From: Kofleriaceae bacterium
GTDB lineage: Bacteria > Myxococcota_A > Polyangia > Haliangiales > Haliangiaceae
NCBI GenBank assembly: GCA_013368795.1
Contig: JABFXX010000151.1
Span: 1 to 37,606, forward strand
DNA: 37,606 nucleotides
Reading direction: 5' to 3'
Every line of letters starts with the position of its first letter. Positions within the stretch are counted from its first letter, which is position 1. Below, one piece after another: positions 1 through 10,823 of this stretch. A program made the translations under genes and the position numbers. The notes under the pieces were generated by a model. The model was not told the origin of the DNA. It worked only from the letters and a program-made list of their open reading frames with translations, and ran no database searches.

Positions 1-1508
1 CCGCAGCTTCCGCCGCCACCCCCGCCGCAGTCCCCGCCGCCGCCGCTGCACCCACCGCCGCCGCCACCGCCGCCCGACGACGAATCGCAGCTGCCGCAGC
101 TGCCGCCGCCGCTGCTCGAGTCGCTGCTGCAGCCACCGCCGCCGCTGCTGCTGCTCGAGTCGCTGCTGCAGCCACCGCCGCCGCCACCACCGCCGTCGCT
201 CGACTCGCACGATTCGCACGAGCCGCAGCCGCTCTGATCGTTCGAGCTCGCACACGTGCTGTCGCACGAGAACGAGTTGTTGCAGCTCGGTCCCTCGCAG
301 TTGCAGCTCGGCGAGGCCTCGCAGTTGCTGCTCTTGTCGTTGTCGCACGAGTCGCTGCAGCTGATGTCGGTGTCGCGCGGCGGCTGGGGCGGCGGCGTCA
401 CACCGCCGTCGACGATGCCGGGGAACGGGTTCTGCGGCTCGCCGTAGATCTTCGCGAGGCAGCTGTCGAGTCCGGTCCCGCAGCTCGCGTCGTCGAGGAA
501 GTTCGCGTTCGCGTCGAGCAGCGCGAGGTCGTTCGCGGCGCCGGTGTTGCGCGCGCAGCCAGAGACCGCGCCGGCCGCGCAGTCGTTGACCGACGTGATC
601 GCGAGCGCCTGGTTGATGCAGAGGAGGAAGTAGCCGCGGCCATCGCTTGCCGCGAGCGTGTTGCACTCGGCGTTGCCGTCGCTCGTGTTCGTCACCGGCA
701 TGCAGTTGTTCGAGCCGAGGCAGCTCTCGCAGCGCAGGCGCTGCGCGTACGCGCACTCGGCGATCGAGCCGTAGAAGCTGTACGGGTTACCGGCCGCGAT
801 CGTCGACGACGGCGCGACGTTGCCGTGCTCGGGCGAGCTCGCGGCACCGGTCGCGCGGGGCGTCGCGGTCACGAGCGTCTCCGTCGTCGACGGATCGAGC
901 GCGGCGACGAGCACCGGGTTGACCGTGAGCCGCGCCGGGTTGCCGGGCGCGTAGCTCGCGATCACGGTGAGGCGAGGGACCGGCGTCACGACGAGCTTGC
1001 CGTCGCGATGGCCGGCGTCGATCGCGAGCGCGGCGAGCATGTCGCGGCTGCGCGCCGGCAGCGTGCCCCAGCGATCGGAGAGCTCGAGCGATACGGTCGG
1101 TTGCGGAGCGGTGCCGTCGGCGGCCGCGACCACCGTCGGTGCAGCGGTGAGGCGCGCGGTCAGCTCGCTCGCCGTCAGCTCGACGCGAACGAAGCCGAGC
1201 GCGCCATCTCCCGCGGCGAAGCGCTCCATGTCGAGCGACGCGAGTGTTCGCGCGATCTGATCGTCGGGTGCCTGCGCGGTCGCGAGCTCGACGTGGATCG
1301 GCTCGCCGTCGATCGCGTCGAGATTCGCGACGAGGATGCGGCGTGCAGCTGTTCGCTGATCGGCGTCCCACGTCGTCGCGACCTCCGGCGCGACGCCCAG
1401 CAGATCTCGAAGCTCGAGATCTCCCGGATCGACCTTGGTATCCCCAGTTCCGCAAGCGCACGCGAATAGAACCGCGAACGCCGCGACGACGCGTGATGTC
1501 CCCAACAT
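1..1508 (-). CDS. Lipoprotein with Cys/Gly/Ser-rich repeat tail (3' end outside window)
   Basis: I do not recognise the family. The frame is open from the ATG at 1508 to the window edge, giving about 502 visible residues. The N-terminus is hydrophobic and ends in a lipobox-like LFAC (Cys17, with Cys19 close by), so export and lipidation are likely. Residues about 20-270 look like an ordinary folded beta-rich domain. A Cys-containing domain follows (motifs CESCLGSNNC and GYFLLCINQALA). After a Pro-rich linker, from about residue 378 the chain becomes low-complexity: CSDSCDND, CNCEGPSCNN and then blocks of CSSDSSS separated by Gly runs, continuing past the edge. The start is supported by a TACGCT box (1516-1521) ending 7 nt upstream, so the message may be leaderless. 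The tail could be a disulfide-cross-linked surface stalk or a metal-binding region; this is inference. Confidence 0.75.
   Translation of the reverse strand, partial: MLGTSRVVAAFAVLFACACGTGDTKVDPGDLELRDLLGVAPEVATTWDADQRTAARRILVANLDAIDGEPIHVELATAQAPDDQIARTLASLDMERFAAGDGALGFVRVELTASELTARLTAAPTVVAAADGTAPQPTVSLELSDRWGTLPARSRDMLAALAIDAGHRDGKLVVTPVPRLTVIASYAPGNPARLTVNPVLVAALDPSTTETLVTATPRATGAASSPEHGNVAPSSTIAAGNPYSFYGSIAECAYAQRLRCESCLGSNNCMPVTNTSDGNAECNTLAASDGRGYFLLCINQALAITSVNDCAAGAVSGCARNTGAANDLALLDANANFLDDASCGTGLDSCLAKIYGEPQNPFPGIVDGGVTPPPQPPRDTDISCSDSCDNDKSSNCEASPSCNCEGPSCNNSFSCDSTCASSNDQSGCGSCESCESSDGGGGGGGGCSSDSSSSSGGGGCSSDSSSGGGSCGSCDSSSGGGGGGGGCSGGGGDCGGGGGGSC
111..183. repeat. 34-bp direct repeat in Cys/Ser/Gly tail
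   Basis: Two identical 34-bp copies lie at 111-144 and 150-183 inside the coding sequence of the minus-strand lipoprotein. Each encodes a CSSDSSS-type block with its Gly run. Flanking sequence carries further degenerate copies. Repeats of this kind expand and contract by slippage. Confidence 0.8.
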
Positions 1509-1515
1509 CGAGACC

Positions 1516-1651
1516 AGCGTACACGGGTCGTGCTCGCGGTCCCGTAAGTGCCGCGTGAGTCACCGCTGTTTGCCGGCACCGTTAGGTGCTCTCACGGCGA
1601 TTGCGCCCTCGAGTACCTCCGCCCGCGGCTTCACGGGGCCGGCGCTACACT
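1516..1651. promoter_or_regulatory. Divergent promoter region with two start-proximal -10 boxes
   Basis: On the minus strand TACGCT (1516-1521) ends 7 nt before the lipoprotein ATG at 1508. On the plus strand TACACT (1646-1651) ends 8 nt before the pxpA ATG at 1660. Neither start has a convincing Shine-Dalgarno sequence at normal spacing, so both messages may begin at or next to the start codon. No clear -35 element was seen. Confidence 0.4.
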
Positions 1652-1659
1652 ACAACGCG

Positions 1660-2334
1660 ATGCTGCTGAATCTGGATGCGGGCGAGGACGAGCGCGAACC
1701 GGAGGAGCTGTGGGCGCTCGCCGACGTGCTCGCGGTCGCGTGTGGAGGTCATGCGGGCGATGCCGCATCGATGGCGAAGCTCGCCGCGTTCTGCGCGGCG
1801 CGTGCGAGGCCAAAGCTCGGCGCGCACCCGTCGTATCCCGACCGCGATGGCTTCGGCCGCCGCACGATCGCGATCGAACCGGCCGCGCTCGCGCAGTCGA
1901 TCGAGGAGCAGTGCCGCGCGCTCGCCGAGATCGCCGAGGAGCATGGGCTCGTCGTCGGCTGGGTGAAGCCGCACGGCGCGCTCTATCACGACGCGGCGCG
2001 CGACCCATCGCTCGCCGGTGCGGTGATCGACGGTGCGAGCCGCGCGCTCGGTACGTTCGTCGTCATCGGTCCGGCGGCGGGTGCGCTGCACGATGCGGCG
2101 ACCGCGCGCGGCCTGGGCTATCTGCGAGAGGGCTTCGCCGATCGCGCGACGCGCCCCGACGGCACGCTCGTGCCGCGCTCGCAGCCGAATGCGCTGATCA
2201 CGGATCCCGCCGTCGCCGCGGCGCGCGCCAGGGAGCTTGTCGCGAGCAAGTCGGTCGACACGATCTGCGTGCACGCCGACACGCCGGATGCGCTCGCGAT
2301 CGCGCACGCCGTGCACGATGCGCTGCGGTCCTGA
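1660..2334 (+). CDS. pxpA: 5-oxoprolinase subunit A (LamB/YcsF family)
   Basis: This is the LamB/YcsF-family subunit of the prokaryotic ATP-dependent 5-oxoprolinase, which hydrolyses 5-oxoproline (pyroglutamate) to L-glutamate together with PxpB and PxpC in the cytoplasm. The family signature is clear: LNLDAGE at the N-terminus, ACGGHAGD near residues 28-35, AHPSYPDRDGFGRR, VKPHGALYHD and a C-terminal VHADTPDALAIA. At 224 residues it is slightly shorter than the usual roughly 250. I chose the ATG at 1660 because the family N-terminus begins exactly there; longer in-frame starts add non-homologous sequence. It starts a row of six same-strand genes, but its partners pxpB and pxpC lie 5.9 kb downstream, behind an efflux system. 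Confidence 0.93.
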   Translation: MLLNLDAGEDEREPEELWALADVLAVACGGHAGDAASMAKLAAFCAARARPKLGAHPSYPDRDGFGRRTIAIEPAALAQSIEEQCRALAEIAEEHGLVVGWVKPHGALYHDAARDPSLAGAVIDGASRALGTFVVIGPAAGALHDAATARGLGYLREGFADRATRPDGTLVPRSQPNALITDPAVAAARARELVASKSVDTICVHADTPDALAIAHAVHDALRS

Positions 2335-2355
2335 GCTTGCAACTCGCCTCCCGTG

Positions 2356-3882
2356 ATGCGGACTCCACGGCTGGCGTGCGCCGCGATCGCGCTCGTCGTC
2401 GGGTGCGACCCGGCGCCGCCGTATCGTGTGCCGTCGACACCGCGACCCGCGGGCGCCCGCTACAAGGAAGCGTACGGCACGTGGAAGGTCGCGAGCCCGG
2501 CCGACACGATCCCGCGCGGCGCGTGGTGGACGATGTTCCGCGAGCCCGAGCTCGACGCACTCGAGGCGAGGCTCGACTTCTCGAACCAGACGATCCGGGT
2601 CGCGTTCCACAACTACATGGCTGCGCGCGCCCAGATCCGTGCGGCGCAATCGCAGTACGCGCCGGTCGTGACTGCGGACCCCGCGGTGACCTGGTTTCGC
2701 AGGTCGGGAACGTTCGCGGGTGTGACCACGACGTCGGGTGCTCCCACGACGGGCTTGAGTGCCGGGACGACCGGAACGTCCGCCGGAGTGGGCGGCGGGC
2801 GCATCGTGAGCTACTCGCTTCCTCTCGAGGCGTCGTGGGTGCCCGATCTGTTCGGCCGCGTGAAGAACGCCGTGCGCCGGAGTCAATACCAGGCGCAGCT
2901 GAGCGCCGCCGACCTCGAGAGCACGCGCCTGCTCGCCCAGACGCAGCTCGCCGAGGTGTACTTCCAGATCCGCGGACAGGATGCGCTGATCCAGGTGCTC
3001 GAAGGTGTCGTCGCGACCTATACGGAGATCGTCGCGCTCACGCGCTCGCGCTTTCAGCAGGGACTCGACACCGAGGCGACCTACGTCGAGTCGCAGCTCA
3101 CGCTCGAGACCGCGCGCGTGCAGCTGACGACCGCCGCGATCCTGCGCGCCCAGTACGAGCATGCGATCGCGACGCTGCTCGGCGTCCCGGCGACCTCGTT
3201 CTCGCTGCCGCGCCGCGCGCTGATCGCACAGCCGCCGGCGATTCCGACGGGCACGCCGTCGGAGCTGCTCGAGCGGCGACCCGACATCGCGGCGGCAGAG
3301 CGGCAGATGGCGAGCGCCAACGCCGCGATCGGAATCGCCCGCGCTGCGTACTTCCCCGTGCTCACGCTGACCGGCAATGCGGGCCTCTTGAGCTCGAGTC
3401 TCGACCAGCTGTTCACGTGGCCGAGCCGCGTGTGGTCCGTCGGCGCCGCGCTCGCCGAGACGCTGTTCGACGGCGGGCGCCGGAGCGCGATCGTCGATCA
3501 AACGATGGCGACCTACGACGCGACCGTGGCGGCGTATCGTCAGACCGTCCTCGTCGCATTTCAGCAGGTCGAGGACTTCCTCGCCCAGACGCGCATTCTC
3601 GCGGAGGCACGCGAGCAGCAGCGCGCGGTGGTCGCGTTCGCGCAGAAGGCGCTCGCCTTGACGCGCGATCGCTACACGAACGGCATCGATCCGTACGTCA
3701 ACGTGATGATCCAGCAGACGGCGTTGCTCGCCGCAGAGCAGACGCTCGTGAACCTCGAGGTGCAGCACATGACCGGCGCCGTGCTGCTGGTGCAGGCGCT
3801 CGGCGGCGGCTGGGATCGCTCGCAACTCCCGACCGAGGCCGAGGTCTCGCGGCCCGCACGCGCGCGCGAATCCGTACGCTGA
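2356..3882 (+). CDS. RND efflux outer-membrane factor lipoprotein (OprM/NodT type)
   Basis: This is the outer-membrane channel of a tripartite efflux pump. From the ATG at 2356 a signal peptide ends in VVGC (Cys17), so it is a lipoprotein like OprM. Two OEP repeats follow: the chain shows the GAWWTMFREPELDALE start typical of NodT-family proteins, YFQIRGQDALIQ and FQQGLDTEATYVES in repeat one, and LLERRPDIAAAERQM, IGIARAAYFPVLTL and ETLFDGGRRSA in repeat two. The 508-residue length fits the family. A GTG lies one codon upstream (2353). The gene begins 21 nt after pxpA and is followed after 31 nt by the inner-membrane pump, so the system is arranged channel-pump-adaptor rather than the common adaptor-pump-channel order. 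Confidence 0.93.
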   Translation: MRTPRLACAAIALVVGCDPAPPYRVPSTPRPAGARYKEAYGTWKVASPADTIPRGAWWTMFREPELDALEARLDFSNQTIRVAFHNYMAARAQIRAAQSQYAPVVTADPAVTWFRRSGTFAGVTTTSGAPTTGLSAGTTGTSAGVGGGRIVSYSLPLEASWVPDLFGRVKNAVRRSQYQAQLSAADLESTRLLAQTQLAEVYFQIRGQDALIQVLEGVVATYTEIVALTRSRFQQGLDTEATYVESQLTLETARVQLTTAAILRAQYEHAIATLLGVPATSFSLPRRALIAQPPAIPTGTPSELLERRPDIAAAERQMASANAAIGIARAAYFPVLTLTGNAGLLSSSLDQLFTWPSRVWSVGAALAETLFDGGRRSAIVDQTMATYDATVAAYRQTVLVAFQQVEDFLAQTRILAEAREQQRAVVAFAQKALALTRDRYTNGIDPYVNVMIQQTALLAAEQTLVNLEVQHMTGAVLLVQALGGGWDRSQLPTEAEVSRPARARESVR

Positions 3883-3913
3883 GCGGTACACCGCGTGCAC
3901 TCGTTCGGAGGCG

Positions 3914-7064
<3,151 letters not shown>

Positions 7065-7072
<8 letters not shown>

Positions 7073-8246
7073 GCGCCGCCGCTTCGTCCTGATCCTCGTC
7101 GGTATCGCGGTCGTCGTCGGCGCATATCTGGTCGGCGTCGTTCCGCGCATGCGCCAGCGCGACCGCGTTCGCACCGACACGGCGGAGCTCTCGACGATCT
7201 ACGTCTCGGTCGTGCGACCGCAGCGAACCGCGCCGGTGCAGGAGCTGGTGCTGCCCGGCGATGTCCAGGCGTACTCGAGCACGCCGATCTTCGCGCGCAG
7301 CTCGGGCTACTTGCAGAAGTGGTACGTCGACATCGGCGCGACCGTGAAGCGTGGCCAGATCCTCGCGGTCATCGAGGCGCCCGAGCTCGAGGCGCAGCTG
7401 GAGCAGGCGCGCGAGGTGCTCTCGCAGGCCCAGGCGAATCTCAAGCTCGCCGAGGTGACGGCGAAGCGCTTTCTCGCGTCGTGGAAGACGAAGTCGGTCT
7501 CGCAGCAAGAGGTCGATACCGCCGTCAGCTCGCTGAAGGCGAACCAGGCGACGGTCGCCGCCGACCGCGCGTCGGTGCGCCAGCTCGAGCAGCTGACGTC
7601 GTATCTGACCGTGCGCGCGCCGTTCGACGGACTCATCAGCGAGCGCAACGTCGACATCGGCGATCTCATCAACGCCGGCAGCAGCACCGTGCCGAACACT
7701 GCGCTGTTCCAGATCGTCCAGCCGAACCGGCTCCGCATCTACGTGTCGGTCCCCGAGGCCTACGCGAGCAGCGCGAAGCCGGGTGTGCCCGCCGAGCTGA
7801 TCTTTGCCTCGAGCCCGGGACAGACGTTCACCGGCAAGCTCGCGCGCGTCGCGAGTGCGATCACGCCGCAGACGCGCACGCTCCAGATCGAGATCCGTCT
7901 CGACAATCCGACCGGGCTCCTGTTCGCCGGCGCGTACGCGCAGGTCCGGCTGAAGCTACAGACGCCGGGAGACGTGCACCTGATCCCGACGGAGACGCTG
8001 ATCTTCCGCAAGGAAGGTCTTCACGTCGCCACCGTCGTCAACGGCAAGGTGAAGATCATCCGGATCGAGCCGGGCCGTGACTTCGGCGACAAGATCGAGG
8101 TGCTCCGCGGCCTATCCGGAAATGATCAGGTGATTCTCAATCCCGCCGATTCGATCACCGAAGGCGAGGACGTGCGGATCGCTCCCGCCAAGAAACCAGG
8201 CACACTCGCGCGCCCTCCCGCCGCGCCGGTGAGAAAGTCGCACTGA
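7065..8246 (+). CDS. RND efflux periplasmic adaptor (membrane fusion protein)
   Basis: This is the adaptor that joins pump and channel. The N-terminus (residues 1-25) is a basic stretch plus one hydrophobic segment with no lipobox, so it is anchored by a helix. Next come a first beta-barrel strand, a biotinyl-lipoyl half (SSGYLQKWYVDIGATVKRGQ), an alpha-hairpin rich in Gln/Glu (about residues 105-180), the second lipoyl half (YLTVRAPFDGLISERNVDIGDLI), a beta-barrel domain and a membrane-proximal domain. Length (393 aa) is typical. The start overlaps the end of the permease gene by 8 nt and the stop is separated from pxpB by a single base, so translation of all three is probably coupled. Confidence 0.94.
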
Positions 8247-8247
8247 C

Positions 8248-8850
8248 GTGGCGGACTGGGTTCGGCTCGGCGATCGCGCGATCCGGTTTCCCCGGCCGGC
8301 GGGGACGTCGGCGGCGGCACTCGCGCAGGCGGTGCGCAGCTGGCCTCACGTCGTCGATGTCGTCGTCGGTCCAAGCGATGTCGGCGCGTACTTCGATGCC
8401 GACGTTCCGGATCTGACCGGCCGCGTGGAGGCACTCGCGACCGCGCGCGACGAGCGAGGTGCAGCGCGCGTGGTCCTGATCGGCGTCCGCTACGACGGGC
8501 CGGACCTCGACGCGGTCGCGCGTTTGCTCGGGATGTCTCGCGACGAGCTCGTCGCACTTCACACCGGCGCCGTGTACACGGTCGAGTCGATCGGCTTCTC
8601 GCCGGGCTTCGCGTACCTGACCGGGCTCGACCCGCGCCTTCAGCTGCCGAGGCGCGACACACCGAGGCCGCGCGTGCCCGCCGGCTCGCTCGCGATCGCG
8701 GCCGGCTACACCACGGTCTATCCGTTCGACTCGCCCGGCGGCTGGCACCTGATCGGAACGCTCGCCGACGACGCGCCGATGTTCGACGGCCACGGCGCGC
8801 GCTTGCAGCTCGGCGATCGCGTGCGGTTCGTCGCCGGAGGTGACGCGTGA
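8248..8850 (+). CDS. pxpB: 5-oxoprolinase subunit B (KipI family)
   Basis: This is the KipI-like subunit of 5-oxoprolinase, forming a complex with PxpC that acts with PxpA on 5-oxoproline. The core motif of the carboxyltransferase domain C/D is present: SIGFSPGFAYLTGLDPRL, then the Pro/Arg-rich stretch leading to VPAGSLAIA and a C-terminal SPGGWHLIGT. At 200 residues it is close to family length. The start is a GTG at 8248, one base after the adaptor stop, and the end overlaps pxpC by 4 nt (GTGA). It cannot have its own leader, so it depends on read-through from the efflux genes unless a promoter lies within the adaptor gene. Confidence 0.93.
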   Translation: MADWVRLGDRAIRFPRPAGTSAAALAQAVRSWPHVVDVVVGPSDVGAYFDADVPDLTGRVEALATARDERGAARVVLIGVRYDGPDLDAVARLLGMSRDELVALHTGAVYTVESIGFSPGFAYLTGLDPRLQLPRRDTPRPRVPAGSLAIAAGYTTVYPFDSPGGWHLIGTLADDAPMFDGHGARLQLGDRVRFVAGGDA

Positions 8851-9638
8851 GCCTCGCTGTCGTTCGCGCCGCCGGCCTGTGCACGGTGCAGGATCTCGGC
8901 CGCCGCGGCCACATGCACGAGGCCGTGCCGCCGGGCGGTGCGCTCGTCAAGGACGCGCTGGTCGCGGCGAACCGCGCGGCGTCGAACCGCGATGACGTCC
9001 CGGCGATCGAAGTCATCGGCCAGCTGATCGTGCGAGCGACGACCGAGGTCGTGGTCGGAACCGATCGCGCCGGCCCTCGCTTGCTCGACGAAGATGAAGA
9101 GTTCGCGGTCTCGAGCGGAACGGCGCGCTGCGCGTACCTCGCGATCCGCGGCGGGGTCACGTCGCTCGAGCTCCTCGACGGTCACGGCACGCTGCTCTGT
9201 GCGGGCCTCGGTGCACCGCTGCGCGCGGGCGACGAGATCATGGCGGCGGGCACGCCGCGCGTGGAGACGACCGTGCCGCTGCTCGAGCGCGACGAACGAC
9301 CGATTCGCGTGATTGCCGGGCCCGACGGCGATGCATTCGACCCCGGTGCGCTGGAGCTCCTCGGCACGTCGACCTACCGGATCTCGGCGACGAGCGATCG
9401 CGTCGGCACGCGCCTCGAGGGTTCCGTGCTGCCGAGGCGCGCCGCATATCGCGAGCAGTCGCGGCCGATGGTGATCGGTGCGATCGAGGTCCCTCGCGAC
9501 GGCCAGCCGATCGTGCTCGGCCCCGAGCATCCGACGACCGGCGGGTATCCGATCATCGGGGTCGTCGCGACCGCCGACCTCGATCGGTTCCACGCGATCC
9601 GGCTCGGCGGCACCGTGCGGTTCGTCGCAGACCGGTGA
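8847..9638 (+). CDS. pxpC: 5-oxoprolinase subunit C (KipA family)
   Basis: This is the KipA-like subunit, with a carboxyltransferase domain A/B. The family pattern is visible: the opening AAGLCTVQDLGRRGHMHEAV, an early PAIEVIG, YLAIRGGV, then SDRVGTRLEGS and the C-terminal QPIVLGPEHPTTGGYPIIG, ending in a short strand GTVRFVA. The 263 residues are slightly under the usual roughly 300 because the C-terminus is short. The GTG start overlaps the end of pxpB by 4 nt, as is common for kipI-kipA pairs. It is the last gene of the row; the next gene begins about 125 nt later. Confidence 0.92.
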   Translation: MSLAVVRAAGLCTVQDLGRRGHMHEAVPPGGALVKDALVAANRAASNRDDVPAIEVIGQLIVRATTEVVVGTDRAGPRLLDEDEEFAVSSGTARCAYLAIRGGVTSLELLDGHGTLLCAGLGAPLRAGDEIMAAGTPRVETTVPLLERDERPIRVIAGPDGDAFDPGALELLGTSTYRISATSDRVGTRLEGSVLPRRAAYREQSRPMVIGAIEVPRDGQPIVLGPEHPTTGGYPIIGVVATADLDRFHAIRLGGTVRFVADR

Positions 9639-9652
9639 AACCACGTGTGTAG

Positions 9653-9666
9653 GTGCCAGTCGGCAC
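9653..9666 (+). terminator. Weak hairpin after pxpC
   Basis: A perfect 5-bp inverted repeat with a 4-nt loop (arms 9653-9657 and 9662-9666) lies 14 nt after the pxpC stop. There is no T-run, so it is at best a weak or Rho-assisted terminator. Confidence 0.2.
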
Positions 9667-9763
9667 GTCATGGTTCCACCACGGCGGGATGCGGCAACGA
9701 CGCGATCTCGCAGACATGGCAGAGGTCGAACCATCGGCAAACCGCTTGCTGATGTTCGGGCTC

Positions 9764-10792
9764 ATGCGAATCGCCCTGGCTTCTCTCGTCGTCGCGGGTC
9801 TTGGTGGTGGGTGTGCGATGCAGACGTCGCCGGATGATCCGGGCGACATCGGCGGCGAAGAAGGGTCGGGGTCCGGCTCGGGCTCGGGACTCATCGCGAG
9901 TGGGACCTACAAAGTCCGCTCGCAGATCGATCTGACCGCCGAGCTCCTGCTGCCGACGCCGGCCGCCGACATGGTCGAGACGCTGCGCGACTTCTCGACG
10001 GATCCGGCGCGCACGCTGTTCGACCTCGCCGACGACGCCGGTGTGCCGGCGGTCGGCACGATCCGCGATGCGCTGCCGTCGGTCGTCGAGGACCGGCTGT
10101 ACGGCTGGATCGACGGCGAGATCGCAAACCTCACGATCAACGGCGTGCCGGTCACCCAGGTCGCGGGCGGCATCGCGTCGCTCGCGGAGACCGCGTTCAG
10201 CCAGTTCGCGATCGACAGCGAGCTCGCGATCGATGGCGGCGCGTCGACCCACACGCTGACCGCGATCGACCTCTCCCCGACGGGCATCGACCGCCGCTAC
10301 GCGCTCGCCTCGATTCCCGACGTGATCACGACCGCGACGCCCACGTGCTCGACGGCCGACGGCTCGCTCTCGATCGGCGACCACACCTACGGTCTGCCGT
10401 ACGGTGAGATCGTCTGGCAGGCGGTCAACGACGAGATGATCGCGGATCACGGCCTGGACATCCGCGGTGCGCTCGGCGCCGCGATCAACTGCCCGGCGCT
10501 CGCGCAGCGCGTCGCCAGCAAGTGCATCTATTCGTACTGCGTCGGTCACGCGGCCGAGCTGACGTCGATCTGCGAGCGCGGCCTCGACGAGGTCGTCGAG
10601 CGCGCTCACGCGAAGGTCGCCGAGATGCGCATCGACGCACTCCACCTCGCCGCCGGCACGGCGACGCTCGGCGATGCGAATCACGACGGTCTCACCGAGA
10701 CGCTCGACGGCGGCGTGTGGACCGCGGAGCTCGACGCCGGCCTCGGCCTGCGCCACGTTCCCGCGACGTTCACCGGCACCGTTCTTCGTTGA
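9764..10792 (+). CDS. Secreted lipoprotein of unknown function
   Basis: I do not recognise this family. From the ATG at 9764 the product is 342 residues. It starts with a basic residue and a hydrophobic core ending in GGGC (about Cys17), followed by an acidic stretch and a (GS)n linker, the usual layout of an exported lipoprotein. The mature part is mostly alpha/beta with few Cys; near residues 240-270 there is a cluster (CPALAQRVASKC, YSYCVGHAAELTSIC) likely forming disulfides. Near the C-terminus the motif GDANHDGLTETLDGG resembles a short Ca2+-binding Asp-rich loop. Upstream ATGs at 9752 and 9716 are in frame; 9764 gives the most canonical signal peptide. The stop codon overlaps the -35 box of the next gene. 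Confidence 0.72.
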   Translation: MRIALASLVVAGLGGGCAMQTSPDDPGDIGGEEGSGSGSGSGLIASGTYKVRSQIDLTAELLLPTPAADMVETLRDFSTDPARTLFDLADDAGVPAVGTIRDALPSVVEDRLYGWIDGEIANLTINGVPVTQVAGGIASLAETAFSQFAIDSELAIDGGASTHTLTAIDLSPTGIDRRYALASIPDVITTATPTCSTADGSLSIGDHTYGLPYGEIVWQAVNDEMIADHGLDIRGALGAAINCPALAQRVASKCIYSYCVGHAAELTSICERGLDEVVERAHAKVAEMRIDALHLAAGTATLGDANHDGLTETLDGGVWTAELDAGLGLRHVPATFTGTVLR

Positions 10793-10817
10793 TTCGACCC
10801 GACAGCGCGACTAACGT
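10782..10817 (+). promoter_or_regulatory. Promoter of first IgGFc-binding paralogue
   Basis: TTGATT (10789-10794), a 17-bp spacer and TAACGT (10812-10817) end 6 nt before the ATG at 10824. The -35 box overlaps the stop codon of the preceding gene. The 14 bases at 10782-10795 are identical to those at 12594-12607 in front of the second paralogue. Confidence 0.55.
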
Positions 10818-10823
10818 GGCCTG

